DNA from: Enorma sp964624825
GTDB lineage: Bacteria; Actinomycetota; Coriobacteriia; Coriobacteriales; Coriobacteriaceae
Length of the DNA: 64,000 nucleotides
Assembly (NCBI GenBank): GCA_964624825.1
Contig: CAZUYD010000001.1
Coordinates: forward strand, 76,568 to 140,567
Direction of reading: 5' to 3'
The first letter of the stretch is position 1; the number at the start of each line of letters is the position of its first letter. Under the pieces are notes generated by a model that was not told where the DNA came from, searched no databases, and worked only from the letters and a program-made list of their open reading frames with translations. Shown here one piece after another: positions 35,031 through 43,390 of the stretch. The translations under genes and the position numbers were made by a program.

Positions 35031-35830
35031 GCGCCTGCGACCTCTTCAATCATGGCATGCATCCGCTCCTGGGCGCGCTGGCGCTCATTTGAATCGAACG
35101 CACCGCGCGCGCCGAGCAAGAAAAACTCGACATTTCCCTTTGCCCCGGTTATCGGTGACTTGCAAATCTGCTGAGGCAAGAACCCTCGGTCGTCAAACAG
35201 CTGCACCACGCGCGCGAGCACCGCTTGATGAACCGCCGGATCGCGCACGATGCCGCCCTCCCCCACATCCGACGCAGGCGCTTCGAACTGTGGCTTCACC
35301 AGGGTAAGGAAGCGCCCGGTAGGGTTCAGAGACGCAACGACCGCATCGATGATGTGAGCGATGCTGGTAAACGAGACGTCACAGACCGCAAGGTCGAACG
35401 CGCTGCGATATCCCAAGTCTGGAAGATCGACGATGTTGGTGCGTTCGCATAGCACGACGCGCTCGTCGGTTCTCAGCGACCACGCAAACTGAGCTCGCCC
35501 CACATCCACCGCAACCACCTGCGCGGCTCCGCGCTTAAGCAAGCAATCGGTGAACCCCCCGGTTGAGCAGCCGATATCAAGGCAGCTAAGCCCTGAGGGA
35601 TCGACGTCGAAGGCATCGAGCGCGTGCGCGAGCTTAAGGCCTCCCCGGCCAACAAACGGAATCCGTCCTTTGACGTGAAGCGATAGCCCCGGCTCAACCA
35701 TGAGCCCGGGCGAGGTGAGGCGCTCGCCGTGTGCGGAGACCTCGCCGGCCATTAAGATGCGCAGGGCATCTGCACGGTTTGCACAGATGCCCTGCCATAC
35801 CAATTCATCATCAAGACGAACACGCTTCAT
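35027..35830 (-). CDS. tlyA: TlyA-family rRNA 2'-O-methyltransferase
   Basis: TlyA methylates ribose in 16S and 23S rRNA in relatives and affects capreomycin sensitivity. An N-terminal S4 RNA-binding domain (residues 1-~60, RLDDELVWQGICANRADALRIL) precedes an FtsJ-like methyltransferase. The SAM motif is DIGCSTGGFTDCLL, and CDVSFTSI and LVKPQFEA follow. It is 267 residues long. The exact rRNA position is inferred from the family. It overlaps nadK by ATGA. Confidence 0.92.
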   Translation of the reverse strand: MKRVRLDDELVWQGICANRADALRILMAGEVSAHGERLTSPGLMVEPGLSLHVKGRIPFVGRGGLKLAHALDAFDVDPSGLSCLDIGCSTGGFTDCLLKRGAAQVVAVDVGRAQFAWSLRTDERVVLCERTNIVDLPDLGYRSAFDLAVCDVSFTSIAHIIDAVVASLNPTGRFLTLVKPQFEAPASDVGEGGIVRDPAVHQAVLARVVQLFDDRGFLPQQICKSPITGAKGNVEFFLLGARGAFDSNERQRAQERMHAMIEEVAGA

Positions 35831-35841
35831 GTCATGCCTGC

Positions 35842-36144
35842 CTACGCGGATGCATCATGCGTCTCAGATGGAGCCGACGATTCCTCTGCCTCGGTCGCTG
35901 AAGCCTCCGAATCATCAGATGAGGGCTGCTCATCCTCGGTCGCGGCCGAATCGAGCTGCGCCGCCTCATCAGGGCTCATATCGAAATTATCGACCAACTC
36001 GACAGCGCGGGAGCCAAGCGCGATGGCCTCATCGAACAGATCGAGGCTCCGCTCGAGCGACGTGTCCTTAGAGCGCACGGTTGCGATAATCGCATCCATG
36101 CGCTCGGTGATATCGGCGAAGCTGTTCTGCGCGGTCTTCGCCAT
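35842..36144 (-). CDS. xseB: Exodeoxyribonuclease VII small subunit
   Basis: XseB forms the many-copy small subunit of exonuclease VII. The first ~65 residues carry the family helices (FADITERMDAIIATV, LERSLDLFDEAIALG). The last ~35 are an acidic Ser/Asp/Glu tail not typical of XseB. The large-subunit gene xseA, which commonly stands beside nusB and xseB, is absent from this cluster and window. It begins 2 bp after the nusB stop. Confidence 0.85.
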   Translation of the reverse strand: MAKTAQNSFADITERMDAIIATVRSKDTSLERSLDLFDEAIALGSRAVELVDNFDMSPDEAAQLDSAATEDEQPSSDDSEASATEAEESSAPSETHDASA

Positions 36145-36146
36145 CG

Positions 36147-36692
36147 CTAGATTCCTCCCGCCGAATCGATCGCGCCGGAATGAGACGCCTCGTCACCTAC
36201 CGGGTCGGAGGTTGGCTCAAATTCCGATGATTCAATGCGGGCGCCATGTCGCGCGGGAAATACGCGGGCATCGCGCACGACGCGCCCCAACACGCCGTTC
36301 ACAAAGCTCGCTGACTCATCGGTGCCGTACGCCTTCGCGATCTCGACAGCCTCGTTGATCACCACTGCGTCATCGACGGATTCGGGCGCGAAGCGCAGCT
36401 CATATACGGCCAAGCGCAACAAGTTGCGGTCAGAACCCGGCATGCGCTCGAGCGCCCAGTTCTCCGACACGCGCTGTAAGCCGCGGTCGATCTCATCGAT
36501 ATGCTCGTAGCATCCACGCGCAAGCTCGGCGGCATAGGGTAAAAGCGGGGTCGCCTCCTCGGAAGCGCGTGCCAGCATATAATCTCCCGCAAGCACCTCT
36601 TCGATGGTACGCCCGAGAATCTCTGCTTGGAAGAGCAGCTGAAGCGCCTGGCTACGCGCTAGCGTGCGCCCGCGTTCGACTTTGAGACTCAT
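36147..36692 (-). CDS. nusB: Transcription antitermination factor NusB
   Basis: NusB acts with NusE on boxA RNA during rRNA transcription. The 181-residue protein has the all-helical core: RSQALQLLFQAEI near the start, then SDRNLLRLAVYELRF, VVINEAVEIAKAYG and SFVNGVLGRV. About 40 acidic residues extend past the core. The ATG at 36692 has AAGGAG 4 nt upstream; earlier starts would run into the Asp23 gene. The asp23 stop lies 1 bp upstream. Confidence 0.93.
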   Translation of the reverse strand: MSLKVERGRTLARSQALQLLFQAEILGRTIEEVLAGDYMLARASEEATPLLPYAAELARGCYEHIDEIDRGLQRVSENWALERMPGSDRNLLRLAVYELRFAPESVDDAVVINEAVEIAKAYGTDESASFVNGVLGRVVRDARVFPARHGARIESSEFEPTSDPVGDEASHSGAIDSAGGI

Positions 36693-36693
36693 C

Positions 36694-37053
36694 CTACTCC
36701 TTCGGAAACACGAGCCCATCGATGCAGACATCAACCCGTGCGACGTCAACTCCAACTTGCGCGTCGACCGCATGCGCCACCGCTTCGCGGGCGACCTCGG
36801 CGAGCTTTTTAAAGGGGTAACCGAAAAACACCACCAGGTGCACGGTGATGGCAAGCGAATCGTCTTCCACAACCGCCTCGACAGCAGGTGACCCCGCGGT
36901 CGAACGAGCCGAGAACATCGACACGAGGTTGGATGCCAGATCCTTCACGCCGACGGACGCGATGCCTTCGATCTCCTCAAGCGCATGTGAAACAACGGTC
37001 GCCAGAACCTCGGGCGCGATACCGATGCCTGAAATGTAAATCTCTTGCGACAT
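36694..37053 (-). CDS. Asp23/Gls24 family envelope stress protein
   Basis: This family (DUF322) includes membrane-linked alkaline-shock proteins and AmaP partners. The 119-residue protein has the family core (YISGIGIAPEVLATVVSHALEE, then VDVCIDGLVF near the end). The ATG at 37053 has AGGG 5 nt upstream. The gene lies between efp and nusB, a common place in Firmicutes and Actinobacteria. Function in this organism is unknown. Confidence 0.85.
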   Translation of the reverse strand: MSQEIYISGIGIAPEVLATVVSHALEEIEGIASVGVKDLASNLVSMFSARSTAGSPAVEAVVEDDSLAITVHLVVFFGYPFKKLAEVAREAVAHAVDAQVGVDVARVDVCIDGLVFPKE

Positions 37054-37086
37054 AGGATCCCTCATTCTTCCTAGCGCGTTCATCGA

Positions 37087-37650
37087 TTAGACGCGAGAAA
37101 CGAACTTTCCGTCACGAGTATCGACTTTAATGGTCTCGCCCTCGTTGAGATACATGGGAACCTGCACCACAGCACCGGTCTCGATGGTCGCGGGCTTCGT
37201 AGACCCCTGGACGGTGTCGCCCTTGAAACCCGGATCGGTCTGCGTGATCTGAACCTCGATGAACATGGGGGGATTCACGCCCATGAGCTCGTCGTCTGCG
37301 TACAGAAGCTGGCAAACGTCGTTCTCTTTGAGCCACTTGGCATTATCGCCAATGAAGTCGGTGGAAACGGGCACCTGGTCATAGGTCTCGTTGTCCATGA
37401 AGATATAATCGTTGCCATCGTTGTAGAGGTACTGCATCTCGCGCGTGGTGAGCATGACGCTCTCGAACTTGGTACCGGCATTGCAGGTGTTCTCGACCAC
37501 GCGACCGGTTTTGATGTCCTTGGTCTTGTAGCGAACGAACGCGCCACCCTTACCCGGCTTGACGTGCTGGAACTCGACGATGGTGCACACCTTGTCCTTG
37601 ATGCGCAAACCGATGCCGTTCTTGAAATCGGCGGTGCTGATGGTTGCCAT
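37087..37650 (-). CDS. efp: Elongation factor P
   Basis: EF-P rescues ribosomes stalled at polyproline. The 187-residue three-domain protein begins ATISTADFKNGIGLRIKD and has QHVKPGKGGAFVRYKTKD. The Lys of the PGKGGA loop is the position modified in other bacteria. The signature region GVNPPMFIEVQITQTDPGFKGDT follows. The ATG at 37650 has AAGGGG 6 nt upstream. No modification enzyme gene (epmA type) is nearby. Confidence 0.96.
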   Translation of the reverse strand: MATISTADFKNGIGLRIKDKVCTIVEFQHVKPGKGGAFVRYKTKDIKTGRVVENTCNAGTKFESVMLTTREMQYLYNDGNDYIFMDNETYDQVPVSTDFIGDNAKWLKENDVCQLLYADDELMGVNPPMFIEVQITQTDPGFKGDTVQGSTKPATIETGAVVQVPMYLNEGETIKVDTRDGKFVSRV

Positions 37651-37713
37651 GTGTTCCCCTTCTGGATTACCGAATCGCGCGGACGCGCGCTGCATGCGTG
37701 CATGAACGGTATG

Positions 37714-37719
37714 ATTATA
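37714..37719 (-). promoter_or_regulatory. -10 element upstream of efp
   Basis: A consensus TATAAT lies 64 bp upstream of the efp start, in the 110-bp gap after the peptidase gene. The corresponding -35 (ATGCGG) is poor. Confidence 0.4.
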
Positions 37720-37760
37720 CGCTTTCCACCGCGCATCCGCATTGCTGGCAGGCTACCCTA

Positions 37761-38891
37761 TCAGCAATCGATAACTTGCAGCTCATGCGGACTCGTGGTA
37801 AAGGGCTCAAAGCCCTCGGCGGTCACCTGGCCGTAGTCCTCCAAGCGAACGCCAAACTCACCGGGCAAATACACGCCGGGCTCGACTGTGATGACCGCGC
37901 CCTCGCCCACGGTGTTGTGCATGCGGCCAAAGACGGGAAGCTCGTGGATATCGATGCCTACCCCATGCCCCAGACCATGCCCGTAGTAGTCACCATAGCC
38001 CGCGTCGCCGATGATCTTGCATGAGAGCTCGTGGATCTCGTTGCCGTCCACGCCCGCATGAATCGCAGCCGCGCACTCCTCGTGCGTCCGTTGCACCAAG
38101 TCGTAGATCTCGCGTTGCCGCGCGCTCGGCTCGCCCAAGCACACCGTGCGCGTCATATCGGCGTTGTAGTCGTGATAGCGCGCGCCGTAATCCATGAGCA
38201 GGAACTCGCCTTTTTGAACCGCGCGGTCGCTCGGGATGGCATGCGGGTTCGCCGCGTTGGGGCCAGAGGCGACGATCGTGCTGAACGCAAGGCCGTCTGC
38301 ACCCTGGCTGTACATGTAGTTTTCCAGCTCAAGCTTGATCTGTTTCTCGGTCATACCCGGGCGGACGAACTCAAGCATATGAGCGAAAGCGGCATCGGTA
38401 ATGGCCTGTGCACGCTTCATAAGAGCGACTTCCTCGTCATCTTTCACCGCGCGCATGAGTCGCAAATCACCATGCATCTGAGGCGTAGATACAACGATAG
38501 ACGCATCTTCGAACCCACGCACAAGCTTGGTATAGAACGCAAGATCCATTGTGTCCTCGACCGCAACCACATGCGCTTTCGCATCGCGCGCGCGTTCGGA
38601 AACCCACCGCGGGATATCGATGACCTCCATGTCGAGCTGCCACGGAGCCGACTCGGGTAGATGCTCGACGAACGAATTGTAGTAACGAGAATCAGTGTGC
38701 AACCGGCAGTCGGAGCACGTGATGAACGCAGCATGCGGGAGCTCGCCGGTGAAATCGAATACGCCCTCGGCGCCGGTGAGCCACCGTAAGTTCGCCTCAT
38801 CGCGAATGATGACCGCATCATAGCCGCGCTCATCCATGAGCGCGCGGACGCGCGCGACACGGCTTTCGGGTCCTGTAAGCGTGGATGCCAT
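37761..38891 (-). CDS. pepP: Xaa-Pro aminopeptidase/dipeptidase (M24 family)
   Basis: M24 metallopeptidases of this type cleave bonds next to proline. The N-terminal creatinase-like domain (~1-125) precedes a pita-bread fold. Metal ligands appear as MDYGARYHDYNADMTRT (Asp pair), GHGVGIDIHELP (His), TVEPGVYLPGEFGVRLED (Glu), with the final Glu in RLEDYG. The ATG at 38891 has AAAGGG 6 nt upstream and gives 376 residues. PepP versus PepQ cannot be decided from sequence alone. It precedes efp, as in many Gram-positive bacteria. Confidence 0.88.
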   Translation of the reverse strand: MASTLTGPESRVARVRALMDERGYDAVIIRDEANLRWLTGAEGVFDFTGELPHAAFITCSDCRLHTDSRYYNSFVEHLPESAPWQLDMEVIDIPRWVSERARDAKAHVVAVEDTMDLAFYTKLVRGFEDASIVVSTPQMHGDLRLMRAVKDDEEVALMKRAQAITDAAFAHMLEFVRPGMTEKQIKLELENYMYSQGADGLAFSTIVASGPNAANPHAIPSDRAVQKGEFLLMDYGARYHDYNADMTRTVCLGEPSARQREIYDLVQRTHEECAAAIHAGVDGNEIHELSCKIIGDAGYGDYYGHGLGHGVGIDIHELPVFGRMHNTVGEGAVITVEPGVYLPGEFGVRLEDYGQVTAEGFEPFTTSPHELQVIDC

Positions 38892-39103
38892 ATCCATCCC
38901 TTTCTTTCAGTGCTTCAGCAGCATTTGGTGACCACCGAATCATACGTCACAAACTCGGCGCGGAAAACCCCACATCGCTATGGCAAGCAGTCCATCCGCA
39001 CGATGCGTCGCCACCGCATCATGCGCCGGCAGACGATGCCGTGCAGCGCTAATTCCGAGTGAGAAGGCCCTTGGTGAACGCCTGCGTTCGCGAATCGATC
39101 CGG

Positions 39104-39136
39104 TCAAGGTGCTTCGCATGCCCCAAGCGACCTTGA
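39104..39136 (-). terminator. Hairpin after the aroB-like gene
   Basis: TCAAGGT and ACCTTGA form a 7-bp outer stem around a GCTT/AAGC inner stem, beginning about 20 bp after the stop at 39157. No U-tract follows. The rest of the 265-bp gap (38892-39156) holds nothing I recognise except a near-palindrome around 38924-38939 upstream of pepP. Confidence 0.4.
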
Positions 39137-39156
39137 TGCGCGCACCCGAGAACCGG

Positions 39157-40269
39157 TCAGTCCTCGCCGCCTGCCAGAAGCTCTGCGCGAGCCGCGGTGT
39201 ACGCAGCGGCATGGCGCGCAAGAATATCGTCGGAAACGGCGGTCAAGCGAACCGTTCCCGCAAGACGCGGCAGCGCAAGCATGAAGCGATTCGAACGGCG
39301 CGCACGCGTCTCCTTGATCGCTGCGATGAGCGTCTCGGGAGCGAGATCGAACGGAAGCTCCTCGATACCCAAGTCTTCAAGCAGATCATCCTGGTCGAAG
39401 ACGACCTGCGGGTCGAGGCCAGATGCCTCAACCGCTAACCGCGCCTCAAGTCGTATGCCCTCGGCGCGCAGCGCGTATGATGGCACGTCTGGCTCCAAAC
39501 ACGTCGCGAGCGCCGCGGCGACCGCCTCACCGTACTCGAGCGCCCGCCGTGCTGATAAATTCGTCGCTTTAACGACATTGCGACGAGCGAGCTGGACGGT
39601 CCTAAGCGTCTCGTTCAGCGCAGTGATATCACGTGCCGCAAGCAACGGCGCCCGTTCTGCAAGAGAGGTCCAAGCACGCCGACCTTCGGCCATGCACGCA
39701 ACAGCCATGAGCACGTATCCCATGCGAAGCGACTCGATGGGCATATCGGAAATGAGATCGAGGTTACAGAGAACCATCGTTGGGTCGGGACGTATCGAAA
39801 GCATGCGCCCCGCGCCCGCGACATCGAGCCCGTGCATCTCAGTCGCCATGGTCACCATGGCATCAAGCTCTGTCGGCATGACGGCGCAAGACATTCCACC
39901 GCACCAGAGCCGCGCAGAGAACGCACCGATGGAGCAGAGGTCTCCGTCACCGATGGCGAACAGCAGGTCATCGGCGGTGAGTTCATCGACTGCGAGGCGC
40001 GCGCAGATTTGATCGGCACGCGCGAGCGTGCATACATCCTCATCATCAGGCACGATTAGCTCGGTTACGGCGAAACCGCCGTCGATGAGCGCGCGGCGTA
40101 TGTCAACGCCATAACGCTCCCAAACGCCTGCGCGCGAAAACGCGAGAGCGCGCTTAGGCTTGCCGACCGCAGCGCTCGCAATGCGCGGCAGGTCCTTAAG
40201 CATATCGGCGCCGATGCGTACATCAACGGACCGTTGGTTGAAATTAAGTAGCTGACGCTTGATTGTCAC
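39157..40269 (-). CDS. Degenerate 3-dehydroquinate synthase-like protein
   Basis: The 370-residue protein aligns along its length with AroB but has lost the catalytic signatures. GGGVVGD has become GDGDLCS (~108). PTSLLAMVDSSVGGKT has become PTELDAMVTMATEMHG, losing the Lys. GCGEVIKHG is now MGYVLMAVA, without the metal-ligand Glu. LNFGHSAGHAIE is now LEYGEAVAAALA, and GHGNCVALGM is VPSYALRAEG, so both metal-ligand His are gone. The frame is intact. A GTG start at 40269 overlaps the aroK stop by 4 bp (GTGA). It sits in the ancestral aroK-aroB-pepP-efp order. It is probably a repurposed or decaying pseudoenzyme, since an intact aroB lies at 26019-27098. Confidence 0.75.
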   Translation of the reverse strand: MTIKRQLLNFNQRSVDVRIGADMLKDLPRIASAAVGKPKRALAFSRAGVWERYGVDIRRALIDGGFAVTELIVPDDEDVCTLARADQICARLAVDELTADDLLFAIGDGDLCSIGAFSARLWCGGMSCAVMPTELDAMVTMATEMHGLDVAGAGRMLSIRPDPTMVLCNLDLISDMPIESLRMGYVLMAVACMAEGRRAWTSLAERAPLLAARDITALNETLRTVQLARRNVVKATNLSARRALEYGEAVAAALATCLEPDVPSYALRAEGIRLEARLAVEASGLDPQVVFDQDDLLEDLGIEELPFDLAPETLIAAIKETRARRSNRFMLALPRLAGTVRLTAVSDDILARHAAAYTAARAELLAGGED

Positions 40270-40802
40270 AGCAAACCACGCTCCAAAAGCATATCGGCAC
40301 ACATATACGATACGTCCTCGAATGACCGGCCGCGAATATCAACGGTGAAATCCGCCGCGTCGATATACAGCGGGCGGCGATGACGATATAGCTCCGCCGC
40401 GTGCTCGGGGGATTTGAAATCGGGTCGATTGCTCAGCGAGCGAATCTGGCGCAAGGAGTCGGAAAAGTCCCCATCAAGGTACACGCAATACCCCATGCGA
40501 TGCATGAGCTCAACGTTCTCCTGGGTCTCGACGATACCGCCACCGCACGAGACGAGCAGGCTCTGCTCTGAATCAAGTGAAGCGAGCGCGCGGGTCTCGA
40601 GCACCCGAAACCCCGACTCACCCTCGACGCGAAAGATCTGGGAGATGGAACGCCCTGCGCGGCGCTCCACCAAACGGTCGGTGTCGAGATACGTTCGACG
40701 AAACATGCGCCCAAGGCTTCGTGCGAGCGTTGATTTGCCCGCACCAAGAAACCCGATGAAGAAGATGTGGTCGCACCCGCGCTTATATGCGTGCTCCACC
40801 AT
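40266..40802 (-). CDS. aroK: Shikimate kinase (second copy)
   Basis: Shikimate kinase phosphorylates the 3-hydroxyl of shikimate. The 178-residue protein has P-loop GFLGAGKSTLARSLG, YLDTDRLVERRAGRSI (shikimate-binding Asp), GESGFRVLETRAL (Arg/Glu pair), SCGGGIV, SNRPDF and the late Arg in YRHRRPLYIDAAD. All residues I can check are intact, so it should be active, in addition to the kinase half of AroEK. The ATG at 40802 has AAGGA 7 nt upstream. It is coupled to the aroB-like gene by a GTGA overlap. Confidence 0.85.
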   Translation of the reverse strand: MVEHAYKRGCDHIFFIGFLGAGKSTLARSLGRMFRRTYLDTDRLVERRAGRSISQIFRVEGESGFRVLETRALASLDSEQSLLVSCGGGIVETQENVELMHRMGYCVYLDGDFSDSLRQIRSLSNRPDFKSPEHAAELYRHRRPLYIDAADFTVDIRGRSFEDVSYMCADMLLERGLL

Positions 40803-40821
40803 GGCGGCATCCTTCACGGCT

Positions 40822-41319
40822 CTACTCCTCGCACGGAACATCGCGCAGCACGCAACGCTCGAAGATTCGAAAGAGCTGCGTGTACCACAGGTCAACCGTT
40901 GTCTGCGGCTTGACCAAAATGGTATCGATGCCCGCAAGGTTACCCGCGCACACGTCGGTAAAGATCTGATCTCCCACCATGACGGCCTCGTGCTTGGTTG
41001 CACCGATGCGCGTGAGCCCCGCGGCCAAGGCAAATGGCGCCGGCTTCATCGCATGGCTGATCGCTTCGAGCCCGAGTTCTTGAGCAGAATGCATCACCTG
41101 GTCGCGGTGCCAATTATTGGATACCATGCACAAGCGAAACCCCATGCCTCGCGCGCGGTCGAGCCACGCGAAGACCTCGTCTGGTGCGCTCGCGCGGTCG
41201 CGTGGCACCAGCGTGTTATCACGGTCAAGCAAAATCGCGCGCTTGCCCTGGTCATAGAGCGCATCGAGATCGATGCGATCGACCGATGCGACATATCGAT
41301 TAGGTGAGAAAAGGCTCAT
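40822..41319 (-). CDS. YqeG-family HAD phosphatase
   Basis: YqeG proteins are HAD-superfamily class IIIA phosphatases of uncertain substrate. Motif I is ILLDRDNTLV (nucleophile Asp), motif II the Ser in CMVSNN, motif III the Lys in MKPAP, and motif IV VMVGDQIFTDVCAGN. It is 165 residues long. It overlaps mltG by ATGA and lies 19 bp before aroK. In Gram-positive bacteria YqeG genes are often next to aroE or yqeH. Confidence 0.88.
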   Translation of the reverse strand: MSLFSPNRYVASVDRIDLDALYDQGKRAILLDRDNTLVPRDRASAPDEVFAWLDRARGMGFRLCMVSNNWHRDQVMHSAQELGLEAISHAMKPAPFALAAGLTRIGATKHEAVMVGDQIFTDVCAGNLAGIDTILVKPQTTVDLWYTQLFRIFERCVLRDVPCEE

Positions 41320-42608
41320 GACAACGAATCCTGATACGCTTGTTGGTTTTCTAAGAACTCTTCGTATGTCTCGCTGAACTCGTGCGTGCCGTCTCCATCG
41401 GCAGATAGCACGTAGTACAGGTAATCAGTATCGGCCGGGTTGAGCGCAGCCTCGATCGATGAGATGCTCGGCGAGCAGATAGGCCCCGGGGTAAGCCCCG
41501 TGTATAGATAGACGTTGTAGGGGGAGTCGATCGCGAGGTCATCATAGGTCACGGTATCCGATCCGCCGCCGCGCGCATACACAATCGCGGCGTCGATTTG
41601 AAGCAACATGTTGGCATCGAGACGGTTATAGATAACGCTTGCCACCAACGCGCGTTCATCATCCACCGCCGTCTCACGTTCGATGAGCGATGCCAACGCG
41701 ATGATCTCTTGCATCGTGAGGCCATTCGCCCCATCTTCGAGGTCAAGATCGGCCGTCTCCTTCACGAATTGGTCGAGCAGGGTACGGATGATCTCGTCGG
41801 CGGTCGGTGTGTCGGAAAACGTATAGGTCTTAGGGTAGAGATACCCTTCGAGCGAGTCATCGTACGCGCCTTCCAGGAAGGGGTAATCATCGGAATAATT
41901 CGATGCTTTTGCCTGCTCAAGGAATTCATCAGCGGAGATGCCGTATACCTCTTCCACACGCTCGGCAGTCTGCTCGACCGTAAGCCCTTCCTGAATGGTA
42001 AGCGTCGCATTGTCGGCATTGGGCCCGTCGATGAGCTGCTGGACCACCTCCTCGGGATCTTGCAGCGTGGTGAAGATGTAATTGCCCGGCTTTAGTTGCG
42101 TATCAGCGTTCATCGAACGCACCGTTGCGTAATATTCCTGGGGGTCTTCGATGATGTGATTCTCCGAGAGAATCGACGCGATCTGGTCGCCCGACGCTCC
42201 GGTTGGAATGGTTATCTCGACCTCAATTCCTGCTTCGACCGTTGATTCCTCGCTTTCAGAGAAAAGGCTGGAGATCGCGGGAACAGCGAACGCAACCGTG
42301 GCCGAAATGACGATGAGAACAACGATGCCTGCAACGATGATGGGAACAGCAGACACCTTTTTACGCCTGCGTGCGCTATAGCGCGGCTGAACCCTCCGCA
42401 CGCCATGATGATGCGCGCGGGCCGCGGCACCATGCGTGGCGGTTCGGGAAGCGCGAGAAGCGGACGAGGTATACGAGCGCGTGGAACCCTGTGCTTTGGA
42501 CGCAGCGCCGGGTTGCTTAAAATGTGATCCGGTCGACCGTGCTGAAGCTTGCGATGCACGCGCATGGCGACCTTGCGAATGACGCGTTGCATTGTTCCGT
42601 TGGTCTGC
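41316..42608 (-). CDS. mltG: Endolytic murein transglycosylase MltG
   Basis: MltG cuts nascent glycan strands at the membrane. A basic, Ser/His-rich cytoplasmic tail of ~85 residues precedes one membrane helix (VPIIVAGIVVLIVISATVAF). A LysM-like region (EVEITIPTGASGDQIASIL) and the YceG domain follow, with EGYLYPKTYTF, the catalytic Glu in LASLIERETAVDDER, and TGLTPGPICSPSISSIEAAL. The GTG at 42608 has GAGGGGGAG just upstream and is preferred over an ATG at 42659, giving 430 residues. Confidence 0.92.
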   Translation of the reverse strand, partial: ADQRNNATRHSQGRHARASQASARSTGSHFKQPGAASKAQGSTRSYTSSASRASRTATHGAAARAHHHGVRRVQPRYSARRRKKVSAVPIIVAGIVVLIVISATVAFAVPAISSLFSESEESTVEAGIEVEITIPTGASGDQIASILSENHIIEDPQEYYATVRSMNADTQLKPGNYIFTTLQDPEEVVQQLIDGPNADNATLTIQEGLTVEQTAERVEEVYGISADEFLEQAKASNYSDDYPFLEGAYDDSLEGYLYPKTYTFSDTPTADEIIRTLLDQFVKETADLDLEDGANGLTMQEIIALASLIERETAVDDERALVASVIYNRLDANMLLQIDAAIVYARGGGSDTVTYDDLAIDSPYNVYLYTGLTPGPICSPSISSIEAALNPADTDYLYYVLSADGDGTHEFSETYEEFLENQQAYQDSLS

Positions 42609-42938
42609 CACAAGCTCCCCCTCGTTTACGTACACAGATACGACCGATCTTTCGTGCATAAGTGTACCGCATGAACAGGGAAACATTAAAGTTTTCATCG
42701 AATGTTGAGGGTTTGCCGGGGAAGAAGCAGCTCCTGTTAGCACGCACCGGAAGAAGAACCGCATGCCACCCGGAGCGGAAGTAACCGAACGAGATGCTGC
42801 CCCGCTCGCTGTGCACGCGAGCAGGGCAGTTTTCAGCGATACGCACAGACCGGGCAAAATGACTCGCTCGACGTCTGCAGCGGATCAGAGCAAACGCGAT
42901 CGCGTCATCTTACCCAAAACCGCCTCGCAAAGGCGATG
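42609..42938. other. Gene-free 330-bp gap between DUF956 and mltG
   Basis: Both neighbours are on the minus strand, so this gap carries the end of the mannose PTS transcript and the mltG promoter. A terminator lies at its far edge (42914-42935). A TACACT that may be the mltG -10 lies about 60 bp upstream of the start, without a good -35. Nothing else is recognised. Confidence 0.5.
42914..42935 (-). terminator. Terminator of the mannose PTS operon
   Basis: CGCCT-TTGCG-AGGCG followed by GTTTTG on the minus strand, starting 4 bp after the DUF956 stop codon. The stem is short (5 bp, GC-rich) but the T-run is present. Confidence 0.6.
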
Positions 42939-43310
42939 CTAGACTCGGTGGAAGATTCCCTTGATACCGCGCGCCACCACGTCGAGAAACGAAAGCGACC
43001 GAACAAGTTGTTCGTTTGAAAGGTGGTCGCGCATGGCGCGCAGCGTTCGTTTGTTGTCGCGCGTCGAAAAGATGAAATCCCCGCTCTCCTTTGTCATGAT
43101 GACAAAGCGCGCGATGTGCGAGCCGAACATAACCGAGGCGGCAACCGTGTCTATCTCGCTCCAGGGAATCTGAATGTAGTCCTCGACGTTGCGTTCGTTG
43201 TAGAACTCGAACGCTTTATCCCCGAGCATCACATCACCTTGCTTGGTGAGCCCGCGCAACGACGTGGCCTTGATGGTAAGATCAACCGTCGTGTTCAGAG
43301 ACTGTGCCAT
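42939..43310 (-). CDS. DUF956 family protein of the mannose PTS operon
   Basis: DUF956 (ManO-like) proteins are encoded at the end of many mannose-type PTS operons in Gram-positive bacteria. Their role is thought regulatory but is not settled. The 123-residue protein has TIKATSLRGLTKQGDVMLGDKAFEF and IQIPWSEID, typical of the family, and a hydrophobic middle (ASVMFGSHIARFVIM). It follows manZ after a 157-bp gap with a strong hairpin. Confidence 0.85.
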   Translation of the reverse strand: MAQSLNTTVDLTIKATSLRGLTKQGDVMLGDKAFEFYNERNVEDYIQIPWSEIDTVAASVMFGSHIARFVIMTKESGDFIFSTRDNKRTLRAMRDHLSNEQLVRSLSFLDVVARGIKGIFHRV

Positions 43311-43390
43311 GTGCGTGCCCTACCCTACTACCTCAGTGTAATCCCGGTGCGCCGCGATGTATTGAATAGAACGGTGCGAAACGAGCAGAA

